Shown: in pieces, positions 21,959 to 31,567 of the stretch
Layout: each line of letters opens with the position of its first letter
How positions within the stretch are numbered: the first letter of the stretch is position 1
The notes under the pieces: model-generated
What the model was told of the DNA's origin: nothing
Seen by the model: the letters and a program-made list of their open reading frames with translations, nothing else
Databases searched by the model: none
Position numbers and translations under genes: made by a program
Assembly (NCBI RefSeq): GCF_019399895.1
Contig: NC_091877.1
Span: forward strand, 3,596,001 to 3,660,000
Length of the DNA stretch: 64,000 nt
Reading direction: 5' to 3'
DNA from: Cardiocondyla obscurior
Taxonomy: Eukaryota > Arthropoda > Insecta > Hymenoptera > Formicidae

Positions 21959-23905
21959 ATGAAACGGTCGCGAAAGGACGAGGACGACGAGGAGCATCGC
22001 AAGCGCAGGGATCGGAAAAGTTCGAGGCGCGGCGACGAGCGCAGGAATTCAAGGCGGGATGACGATCACCGCGACGACGAGCGCAGGAGTTCCAGGCGAA
22101 GTGACGGTCACCGCGGCTCCAGACGCGACGATAATTACCGCAGCAGCCGGCGCGAGGACCACAGGGATCGCAGGTATAACGACGATCGTGGCGATTCCAG
22201 GTATAACGACGAGGCCGATGACAGACGGAACTCGGAACCGCGGGAGGAGATCGGCAGCAGATATTACGGGGAACCGGACAAACCGCGGGAAAACCCGGAG
22301 GAAGCTAAGCAGAAGCGAACAGTTGGCATGCTGACCTCGAGGACCGGAGGCGCGTATATCCCGCCTGCGAAACTGCGTATGCTCCAGGCGGAAATCACCG
22401 ACAAGTCGGGTGCCGCTTATCAGCGCATCGCGTGGGAGGCTTTAAAAAAGTCCATCCACGGATATATTAATAAAGTCAACACCAGCAACATCGGGATCAT
22501 CACCCGAGAACTGCTGCAAGAGAACATCGTTCGCGGTAGAGGTCTGTTGGCACGATCCGTTATTCAGGCGCAAGCTGCATCTCTTACGTTTACTCCAGTT
22601 TATGCCGCGCTCACGGCCATAATTAATTACAAGTTTCCCAATATAGGCGAGCTGGTACTAAAACGACTCGTTTTGCAGTTTAAACGTGGATTTAAGAGGA
22701 ACGACAAACCTTTGTGTATATCCTCGGGAACATTCATAGCCCACTTGGTGAACCAGCGGGTGGCCTACGAGATTATCGCCCTGGAGATTTTGACTCTGCT
22801 GCTGGAAACGCCAACGGACGACTCCGTCGAGGTAGCCATAGCCTTCTTGAAAGAATGCGGCATGAAACTCACGGAGGTGTCGCGAAGAGGCATCGAGGCC
22901 ATTTTCGAAATGCTGAGGAACATCCTGCACGAGGGTCAACTGGACAAGCGAGTTCAGTACATGATAGAAGTCATGTTTCAAATCAGAAAGGACGGCTTTA
23001 AAGATCACGAAGCCGTGCCGGAAGAGCTCGACCTCGTGGAGGAAAAGGATCAAATCACGCATTTGATAAGATTGGACGACGAGATGGACGCGCAAGACAT
23101 ATTAAACGTGTTTAAGTTCGACGCAGACTATCTCGCTTCCGAGGAAAAATATAAAGAGCTGTGCAAGGAAATTCTTGGCTCGGACGTTAGTGACTCAGAA
23201 GACGATGACGAAGACGGAGAGGAGGAAAGTTCTGACGATACGGAACAGACTGAGGGGAAGGATAACGTGATAACCGACAATACCGAGACAAATTTAACCG
23301 CACTCCGTCGAACCATATATCTAACGATACATTCCTCGCTTGATTTCGAGGAGTGCGCGCATAAACTCATGAAGATGCAGCTGAAGCCCGGACAGGAAAT
23401 CGAGCTGTGCCACATGTTCTTGGATTGTTGCGCGGAGATGCGGACATACGAGAAGTTCTTTGGCCTCCTGGCCGGCCGGTTCTGCGCAATCAACAAAATA
23501 TACGTGACGCCGTTCGAGCAGATCTTCAAGGATTCGTATCACACGATCCATCGCCTCGACACCAACAAGCTGCGGAACGTGTCCAAGTTTTTCGCCCATT
23601 TGCTGTTTACAGATTCTATATCGTGGAGCGTGCTTTCGTGCATCAAACTGAACGAAGAGGACACGACGAGTTCCAGTAGAATCTTGATCAAAATTCTGTT
23701 TCAAGAGCTTTCCGAGTACATGGGCTTGGCGAAGCTGAACGAACGGGTTAAAGACGTAACGTTGCAGGAAGTGTTTGAAGGACTCTTTCCCAGAGACGAT
23801 CCAAAGAAGACGCGCTTTGCAATCAACTTCTTTACGTCAATCGGCTTGGGCGGTTTGACAGACGACTTGAGAGAACACTTGAAAGAAAAAATTAAGCAGC
23901 ATTAA
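21959..23905 (+). CDS. ncm: CWC22 / nucampholin spliceosome factor
   Basis: One uninterrupted exon of 648 residues. An RS-like Arg/Asp/Ser-rich N terminus (about 1-110) is followed by GGAYIPPAKLRML, then the MIF4G domain (about 130-345: AWEALKKSIHGYINKVN, VAYEIIALEILTLLLE). An acidic spacer (DSEDDDEDGEEESSDD, about 415-435) leads to the MA3 domain (LRRTIYLTIHSSLDFEECAHKLMKM) and the conserved end FFTSIGLGGLTDDLREHL. CWC22 binds eIF4A3 and escorts it into the spliceosome for exon-junction-complex deposition. The protein stops soon after the MA3 region, whereas human (about 900) and fly relatives carry a long Ser/Arg-rich tail. It lacks introns although its neighbours have many, which raises the possibility of a retrogene; the coding frame itself is undamaged. 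Confidence 0.9.
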   Translation: MKRSRKDEDDEEHRKRRDRKSSRRGDERRNSRRDDDHRDDERRSSRRSDGHRGSRRDDNYRSSRREDHRDRRYNDDRGDSRYNDEADDRRNSEPREEIGSRYYGEPDKPRENPEEAKQKRTVGMLTSRTGGAYIPPAKLRMLQAEITDKSGAAYQRIAWEALKKSIHGYINKVNTSNIGIITRELLQENIVRGRGLLARSVIQAQAASLTFTPVYAALTAIINYKFPNIGELVLKRLVLQFKRGFKRNDKPLCISSGTFIAHLVNQRVAYEIIALEILTLLLETPTDDSVEVAIAFLKECGMKLTEVSRRGIEAIFEMLRNILHEGQLDKRVQYMIEVMFQIRKDGFKDHEAVPEELDLVEEKDQITHLIRLDDEMDAQDILNVFKFDADYLASEEKYKELCKEILGSDVSDSEDDDEDGEEESSDDTEQTEGKDNVITDNTETNLTALRRTIYLTIHSSLDFEECAHKLMKMQLKPGQEIELCHMFLDCCAEMRTYEKFFGLLAGRFCAINKIYVTPFEQIFKDSYHTIHRLDTNKLRNVSKFFAHLLFTDSISWSVLSCIKLNEEDTTSSSRILIKILFQELSEYMGLAKLNERVKDVTLQEVFEGLFPRDDPKKTRFAINFFTSIGLGGLTDDLREHLKEKIKQH

Positions 23906-24700
23906 TTCTGCGCTCAATAATTATTAATTTATAATTTTGAGTACTTTCCCGTGTTACATTAATACTACAAGGTAACATATCTTTTCTTATGTTAATTTTT
24001 TTACACATTATTAAATTAAATTTTATTTTACATGAGATTTTCTCAAATTCAAGGTTGGAAAAGCAGCGAAGGAAATTATTTCTTTGAGCGCACACAGCTT
24101 CGTTCTACAACGAATATGCAATGTGCAACATAAGTTTACGAGACCACCAGTTCATCATCTAGTTTGACGACAAGCGATTCTTCTTCCTCATCATCGTTAG
24201 AGAACCAAGTTTCAACAAAGAGGAAAAAGAAGAGGAAAGTACAACTTTACGAAGAGAAACTTAAAGATACAAAATTAGAAAAAGAAAAGCAAGACGTCGA
24301 AAAGGAATAAATGAGGCAGGAGTAGGAATTAAGTAACAAAAAAAATCATTTTCCATAAGTTAAGTGTTTTAATTTTTAATTAAACTGTTATTGTACATAC
24401 ATGTAAATATTGCATCATATTTTACAATTTATATTTTACAAATTCCTTAGTCTTAGGCGGACAGAAACAATAAAAAAAGATACGATAATTTATTCTACTC
24501 TGTATTCCGTTTATTCGGTAAGATTGACATTAAGTTTCTTAATTTTTTTTTTTGCTCAGGGATCTAAAGAAAAATTACTTTCCTTTTAATTACATGTTTT
24601 AATATTTTTAGAGGATCGGAATCGCCGTGTGTTTCCAATAATTATCTCCCTTGCTAACAAGCTTTCATTTTATATATTAAGGACCATTCTTCAAGTGGAC
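23906..24700 (+). other. CWC22 3' region with an orphan Ser/Lys-rich open frame
   Basis: After the CWC22 stop, a 58-codon frame (24134-24310) encodes a Ser run followed by a Lys/Glu-rich segment, resembling the low-complexity tail that other CWC22 proteins have after the MA3 domain. It is closed upstream by TAA at 24131. At 24392-24399 and 24402-24409 two Pumilio-type motifs (TGTACATA, TGTAAATA) lie ten bases apart in the presumed 3' UTR. Confidence 0.4.
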
Positions 24701-26126
24701 TTGGCTACTCAAGAAAATGTGATGAGAGCATCGAGGGCTTCAAAGTCGAGCGCCGAATCCTCGCGCAGTCCCTGACAATGAATACAAGATGGCAACGATA
24801 CCAAGAGCGCCGTGACCGCGCCTCCACGTCGTCGCTCGCAGATGCTTGTGCAATGTGCCGCGTGTGTGCGTAGCACGCGGGGAGGCGCGCAAGCTATTTT
24901 GACGGGAAGGTCACATGACTAGACGGCTGTCGGCGTCCGATTCACACAGACGCGTGCCGCCGACCGCGCGTCGTGGCCGAGCTATGCGGCCACAACTGGT
25001 CGCACGTGTGTACGTGGACTGGTCCAGGCGTGTATGCATGACGCGCACACCTGCTTCGCTCGGTTGACGCGGTGAAGAGACCGCAAGGATTCGCCCAGGA
25101 CCGTGAAACGGAGAATTTCGTGGGTTCTATATTAAAAATAGAATTACGTTCTGGCGTAACGTCTATTGAACCTTTTCTTATCGTACATTATATTTTTAGA
25201 TGGCTTTGATGAAACCCTTTCTGACGTGTCCTGCGGTCCTAGAATCCTTATCTATTTTCTGCATCCTGGTCCTGGCTGAACAGAAGCTTGTCCAATCTTT
25301 CTTCAGTCCCGAGTGCCATCATGCGTTGACCGTAGCTGTAGAAATGAAACGTGACGTTAGAAATAATTGATGAGATCGCAAGGATCTTTGGTAATGCACG
25401 TTCGAGTAGAATAATACGTTGTACATGAAGCAAAGATATGTAGCGTCAAAACGTTTTCTTACTCCGGCACTGTTCGCGACAGGCGCGGTGGTGCGCAGTA
25501 GGTGGCCGGTTGTCGCGAGAAAGAGGGAAGAACAGGGAGGAGTGGTCGCCGTCGTCTTCGGCCGCGATGCTCGAAGAGGGGAACGAGACAAGCATGCCGG
25601 GTTTACGGTGATTCTTTACCGCCGAGAGGACGCGTGCGCTGAGCAGGGCTCGCACACTAAGGTGTGCGTGTAGAAATGCGCGCGTGCACGTACCGGGTGG
25701 ACGGAATTTAATCGCAACGCTCCCGAAGACTACGGTAGAAGATCAGAAACGACTGGTCGTCGGTTCCGATTAGATCGCCAAGTGGACGATTTAATTTAAT
25801 ATAATATCTATCATGTAAAGTTATCTTTTAGATAATATTTGCGCAATCACAAGGTTGAATTTATAACAAAAAAAAAAAGAAAGAAAAAATCGCCGATAAG
25901 TAAAATAAGATATTTTTGTAAAATAGAAAAGCCTGCGAGTTACTTTCGCGCCACGCGGTATCTGAAACCGATTGAGCACTCACACCGAAGAGGCGCGAAG
26001 AGCACGGACGCGAAAACCGTGTACGTACACGGGCGCACGCACACGGACGAGGGGAGGTTGTATGCGCGTGTATTCTGCATGAGAGGAGACAGTCTCTCAA
26101 GGGCTCCGCCGTCTCGGACTCTCGTC

Positions 26127-26305
26127 CAGTGCTGTAAATTTTGTGCCGCCACCAACCGCTCCGGGTGGGGACCGCCGCACACATGCAGCCCTTATCCGTG
26201 AGCGCTTTGCGCAAAGCCAGTGGATAAGGGTTGCATTAGTGCGCGTGCCCCCCACCAGAGATCGAGCTCTTGCTGGTTGCTGGCGGCACAAAATTTACAG
26301 CACTG
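26127..26305. mobile_element. hAT-like foldback MITE with 8-bp target duplication
   Basis: A 179-bp element built as a near-complete inverted repeat. The left end CAGTGCTGTAAATTTTGTG is mirrored by CACAAAATTTACAGCACTG at the right end, and the pairing continues inward through GCCGCCA.CAACC and CAGCCCTTATCC around a short centre. It is bracketed by identical 8-bp direct repeats CTCTCGTC at 26119-26126 and 26306-26313. An 8-bp duplication and ends beginning CAGTG are the marks of hAT transposons. There is no coding capacity, so it is a non-autonomous copy. Confidence 0.85.
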
Positions 26306-26576
26306 CTCTCGTCTCGTGTTTACGCGGTCGCGCGCGCATGTGTACCGCCGCGGACACCACCGAGAGAGAGAGAGAGGAAGAAAAAAGCGTGGAGAAGGGC
26401 CTCTCCGTTGGCGCGCCAGGGCAAAAAGACTTGGCAGAGCGAGAGAAAGGGAAAAAACAGAGACGGAACGTCCGCACGGTCGTCGTCCACGAAAGCGCGG
26501 CGGAGAAGCGTGCGTGAAAAGCGTGCGTATATCGCGGAGGCTCGCCGTTGTCTCGTTAGCGTCTGTGCGCGGATAA

Positions 26577-26606
26577 AGCGAGCGAGAGAGAGAGAGAGAG
26601 AGAGCG
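26577..26606. repeat. (GA)n microsatellite
   Basis: A run of GA dinucleotides interrupted by CGA, in the CpG-rich leader of Ski/Sno. A second purine run lies at 27781-27815. Confidence 0.8.
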
Positions 26607-27782
26607 AGAGAGAAATATTCGCGTCGGCGGATGGTCCGTCGGCTTCCACGTCGTTCCCGGGGTGATCGGCAGCGCGGTGAGCGTAAAAAATATGCGTGCG
26701 GCGAGCGTCCCGACGTCGTCCTGTCCACGGTCATACGGTGCCGCCGTCGTCGCGATCGATACGCCATTGCGTCGCGACGTACCGACGAGCGAGCCGCTCG
26801 TCTGACGGTGCCAGCCGTGGCCGCGCTCCAGTGATGCGATAATACTCCGCCGGACGCCGTCGGACGTATCGTCGGCCGACGTCCTCGCTGTTGTTGGCGC
26901 GCGCGGCGTCCCGATAGCGATCGCCAGTCGCGGCGAACGAGGAGGGCCAGGAGGTGTCGGAGGTAGAGGCGGCTCGACTCCACTCGACTGGGGAATGTCG
27001 ACGCTGATAACGGCAAGTGCGTCCGAAGAAGATGATAAATTGCAGTCCGCGAGTGCAGTGAGCAACGTTAAATAGACCGAGCGAAACATATGCATTACGT
27101 ATATATATATATATATATGTGTGTGTATTTATATGCTCTAGTATGCGTCGTTTCCTTGTCCGTAGATTGCGCTCGATAAGACTGTGTGAGCCCGCTATGG
27201 ATCGTCGGCCCGCCGTATCCGTGACCGTGCCGCTTTCGTCGCGCATCGAATTCGCGGCTACGAGAACGTCGCGTTGAAAACCGCCGTCGCCGCCGTATAG
27301 GAGGCGGAGGAGGAGGAGGAGGAGGTGGAGGAAGAGCACGAGCTGGTGGTGGTACGGAAGAGGACGACGACGGACCGGAGCGGCGGAGGAAGAGGGCAGT
27401 AGCGGTGAACGAGAGGGGAGAGTTCGCGACAGAATCAGAGGGAACCCGCGAGGAGGAGGCTCTCTCTCGTTTGGAGGACGGCGGCTACGCTGCGTACGAT
27501 CTCCGCGCTTTTCCGCCTGCGAAAGCACGCGCGAGGGAGAAGGTGAGAGGACCGCGGACAAAGAGGACGAGGAAGACGGACGGCGGAGCGGCTTTTATCA
27601 TGCTGTACGTGGAAGCGGTGGTGGCGTCGCGGGACCGTAGTCGCGTCGTTGTCTTCGTCGGCGACGCGTAATGCAGCAGCGGCGGGAGGGGCGGACATAG
27701 GGAGGAAGGAAGGACGCGCGAACGGGTTATACGCGTGTAACTCGGCCTCTCGCGCCGGACGAGAGCGGAGAAGAGTGCGCGC

Positions 27783-27820
<38 letters not shown>

Positions 27821-28280
27821 AAGGTAGAACGAGAACGAGCAGGAGGAGCCCATAACGCGCGAGTTAGCGAAGCCCGGAGAGGATGGACCCGGGTCTGCCT
27901 CGTCGCGGTAAGACACGTCGATCTGCGAGCAAGGTATGCGACGGAGGCTGCGTCACAGCGACGGCGACGCGCTGGGTCCGAGTAACATGGAAGTGGAGTC
28001 GCGAGGAAGCCGAGTTGCCGCGCCAGTTGTCGCGCTAGTGCCCAGTCCCGCTGTCCCGTCCGCGACGTAAATAAATTCGCGGACAGTCCAAGTGTAATAC
28101 GGAATATATTGTACGCGTCAACTATATATGTAGAGCGATATCGAGTGCGTGCCGAAGTTCGTCGTCGTGTGGTGAGTGCATCCGTTTGGAGCGACGGTAA
28201 TCATCGTCCGGGCTCGGGTTCCGTTCCTCCGCTGTCAACATCTTCCTCTGGAAAGCGCGTTCTCTAAATACATTCGCACA

Positions 28281-30821
28281 ATGGAGACGCTAATGCCTGG
28301 CAGTACCGCCGCTGGCCAGTCATACAGCCCGCAGCTGAAGACCGTCCTCAAAACTTATCAGTTATCAGCCGTTAAGAGCTTGCAGGGACCCAGCTCGGCT
28401 CTGCTGGGCATGGACTGTAAAGCCCTGCTGCACGAGCAACAGTCCGCGACCTCGTGTTTTTCGCCACCTGCTGTCAGTCGTCCGGCGGTCCACTGCGGTC
28501 TGGAATCGCCCGTGGAGTCGCAGCCACCGAAGGATGTAATCGAGAAGGAGGTTCGAGAGACGTCGGCGCGCACCTTAACGCCTGTGCCAAAGGCGGTCCG
28601 CTCCCTGGAGGACTCGGACGAGGATCGCCCCGCGGCGGTGGACCGTCCAAAAGTTGTGTGCGAGAAGCGCGAGCTCGAGTTCCAGATACCGATACTTACG
28701 GCGCCGGATCAGAGCTGCTCCGAGAGATGCGAGACGATTCTCGAGGGCGAAAGGATCTCTTGCTTCGTGGTAGGCGGCGAGAGGAGATTGTGCCTGCCGC
28801 AAATATTGAACACGGTGCTGCAGGACTTTTCCCTGCAGCAGATCAACCAAGTGTGCGACGAGCTGCAGATCTACTGTTCGCGCTGCACCCGAGATCAGCT
28901 CGAGGAGCTCAAGCATTCGGGTATCCTGCCGCGCAACGCACCGTCCTGTGGTCTTATCACCCAGACGGACGCCGAAAGGCTCGTCAGTGCTTTGCTTTTA
29001 CGGACAGAATCCTGCGATCCTTCCCAGATTAGCCCGGCACAGGACTGCCTTGATAAAAAAACGTGTAAAAATGAGGAAGAAGAAGAGATTATTAAATTCA
29101 AAGTGTACCACGAATGTTTTGGCAAATGCAAGGGTATTTTCGATGCCAAACTGTTCGAAACGGACGATTCGGTGTGCATCGAGTGCCTAGAATGTGGCTA
29201 TCAGTTCTCTCCCCAACGCTTTGTAAGACACGCTCATAGATCCCTCGAAAATCGTACTTGTCACTGGGGATTCGATTCCGCCAACTGGCGGTCGTATCTG
29301 CTGCTGTCTCGCGACCAACAACACTATAACAAATCGCTCATCCTTTTTCAAGAGCTTAAAGAAAGGCATCTGATGTTAAACTCCAAGCGAAAGCTAGAGG
29401 TATTATCTTTTTACATGTTTTCTCTTGAAACATAATTTTGATTAACATGTGCGCTCAAAACGACATGCAAAAGTAAATCTAACATTGTTTTATGTATCCG
29501 AAAAGTATATAAATCCATATATTTTTTTCAGCTGCGACATGAGCACGAGAGGTTGGTCAAACGCACAAAAAAGGACATGGGAAAAGACGACTGCGCTGGA
29601 ATTTACAATGGCAATGGATTGGCGATGTACCATCCAGCTTCGCAAATTGCTACCGATTCGTATTTGATGCAGTGGGCAGTTTTTGAGCTTGCTGCTAGAG
29701 GTGCGGCTTTTCAATCTTGGAATGCTCCGGGCAATTGTAAGCACAGAGACAAGTAAGTATGACGACTACGTCGCTAAATCTTCAAGTCAATTATTTAAAT
29801 CAAGTAAATAAAAAAAGGATATTTCGATTATTCAGATTTACTCGTTTTAGAAGCATGCACACGTACCTGCGTAAAAATTAGAGGCATACAAAAATCCGAT
29901 ATTTTTGTTAACAGTTCATCGTTGGTGCCTGCATATCTCAGTCGAGGTCCACCCGTACTGCAGCATCCCGAGCGAGTCATTCCGCTTTCGGAGTGCGAAC
30001 GTTTCGAGCCGCATTTCCAACCGAACGTAGCGCTGGCACCTATACCGGCACCCGCACAAATAAATCAGATACCGCCGCCTTCGTCCATGCACCCGCAACG
30101 ACGGCATCATCACGAACATCGCCGTCACAATCATCACTCCTCGAGTCCGACGTATGAAAAACAGGAACTGCTATCGTCTGCCAGTGTTAAAATTGAGAAA
30201 ACGTCGCCGAGTCAAGCACCGGCTATTGGCTCCTATCCTCTGTACTACATGTCCGATGAGAATCAGAAGGAGACGGCGCCGCCAAAAGATAAGAAGGAGA
30301 AGAAAGGAGAAGAAGAGGAAAGCAGTGCGGCAGTGACGTCGTCCACTGTAAACGTGGAACCTACACCGCTGGCGGCTTCTTCCGAGGTCGGAACCTCGTC
30401 GCCGGAGGTGAGCGACTCTGACGCGGACGGTACCGCTGCGGCGGCGGATCTCGAGGAACGGTTAAGGACTCTGGACGTGCCGCAAGACGTGTTAGAGCTA
30501 GCACATCGCGTGGTGTTGGAGATTGCGCAGCTGCGACATCATCGGCGCTCGGACGCTCGTGAAATCTCCAAGTTACGCAGCCAGATGCAGAAATTACAGC
30601 AAGAACACCAGCAGCATCAATCCACCGTCGTTGTCGCCGATGATAAAAGTGACGACAAGAAAGAGGATACGACTGGGACGACGGCGACAGCACCACGTTC
30701 CAGTGCGGCCGACAGCACCGAGGGCGACAGCGAGGAGACCGATGCTGCGAGTTTACCATCGAACAATAAAGAGTCCGAACCCGCTAACGTGCTGGCGACT
30801 AATAACGAGTCGGATCAGTGA
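28281..30821 (+). CDS. Snoo: Ski/Sno transcriptional corepressor
   Basis: Three exons: 28281-29399, 29532-29752, 29915-30821; phases 0 and 2 agree; 748 residues. The Dachshund-homology domain lies at about 155-255 (ISCFVVGGERRLCLPQILNTVL; IYCSRCTRDQLEELKHSGILP). The SAND-like SMAD4-binding domain lies at about 272-345 (YHECFGKCKGIFD, CIECLECGY, ENRTCHWGFDSANW); the Cys and His ligands are all present. Exon 3 begins with a Pro-rich stretch containing FQPNVALAP, a motif also in vertebrate Ski, and ends with a short predicted coiled coil at about 638-680 inside acidic Ser/Thr-rich sequence. Ski/Sno proteins repress SMAD targets in TGF-beta/activin signalling. The SAND-like domain matches Ski/Sno rather than the related SKOR/fussel. 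The ATG at 28281 is the first in the frame; open sequence upstream has only a GTG. Confidence 0.92.
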
Positions 30822-31556
30822 TTAGGATAACACGGAAGTTATTTAACACACACACCCACAACTGCTCAGCGATTACTGCGACGACGCTCATCCGTTGGCC
30901 GAATAAGTATGCACTGACTTTAGTACGTTAGGTATCTATATATATTATATATACATATATTTACGATTCTAAACTAAACGATAAACTGTCTAGGTTTATG
31001 TGATACGCGACAAAGCCTTTAAACGTTATCGCAGATAATTCGGAGTTTTTACTAGGTAAGTAAAACACGTGCTGTTCAACTCAAAACATCGGGCTGGTGG
31101 AGTCTTCGCGTTTCATATTCATTGCCTCGCGAAATTTAAATTGAGTGACCGACCAACCATTGTCAGCGAAGATAGCTTGCCTTCCATATCTGTCGATAGC
31201 TCTTCACGATACGTCCACTTCCTGTTTGCATTTTAATGTTCTGCAGATAATGAGCGAAACGCGTTTTTTTTTCTCTCTTTTATTTTTTTTTTTTCCCGAA
31301 TTAAATTCGTCTTGTCGAGTCTATGGTGCCGCGAAGACAAACGTATTGCTCCGTTGACATCTCGTCTCCCAGCCATGGGCGATGTCAGCGGATTTTGAAA
31401 GAGTGATACTCCCGGTGGGAGATGTGGCAAACCGATACCACGAGTTGGACAAGCACGTCAGGTATACTTGTATCAGTCGGTTTTTTTATTAAAATCGAAT
31501 GTAGATATTGTATTATATCGAAACGGGGGAGTACATTTAACGGATTACACCGCGCC

Positions 31557-31567
31557 AATAAAATAAA
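31557..31567 (+). terminator. Overlapping polyadenylation signals, likely Ski/Sno
   Basis: AATAAAATAAA, two overlapping canonical signals about 735 bases after the Ski/Sno stop. Other signals occur further on, so this may be only the proximal site. Confidence 0.4.

Larger units (their letters stand above)
24701..28280. promoter_or_regulatory. Snoo: CpG-rich leader upstream of Ski/Sno
   Basis: A 3.5-kb stretch far richer in G+C and CpG than the window average, especially 26.3-28.2 kb. It contains GA and GAG microsatellites (about 26584-26604, 27304-27335, 27781-27815), an AT/GT run near 27098-27125 and one hAT-like MITE. Many open frames on both strands here are a by-product of low stop-codon density; none has recognisable content. 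The best reading is the promoter and 5' noncoding exons of the Ski/Sno gene. A short minus-strand terminal-exon-like frame at 25248-25345 is discussed under findings. Confidence 0.45.

Noticed and set aside
26192..27561. Several long frames on both strands (up to 276 codons), Arg/Ser-rich
   Set aside because: The DNA is GC-rich with GA, GAG and CpG repeats, which lowers stop density on all frames; the peptides are repeat translations without domains.
30523..30825. Overlapping frames in the last Ski/Sno exon, both strands
   Set aside because: Shadows of the coding exon, caused by its repetitive Asp/Ser/Thr codons.
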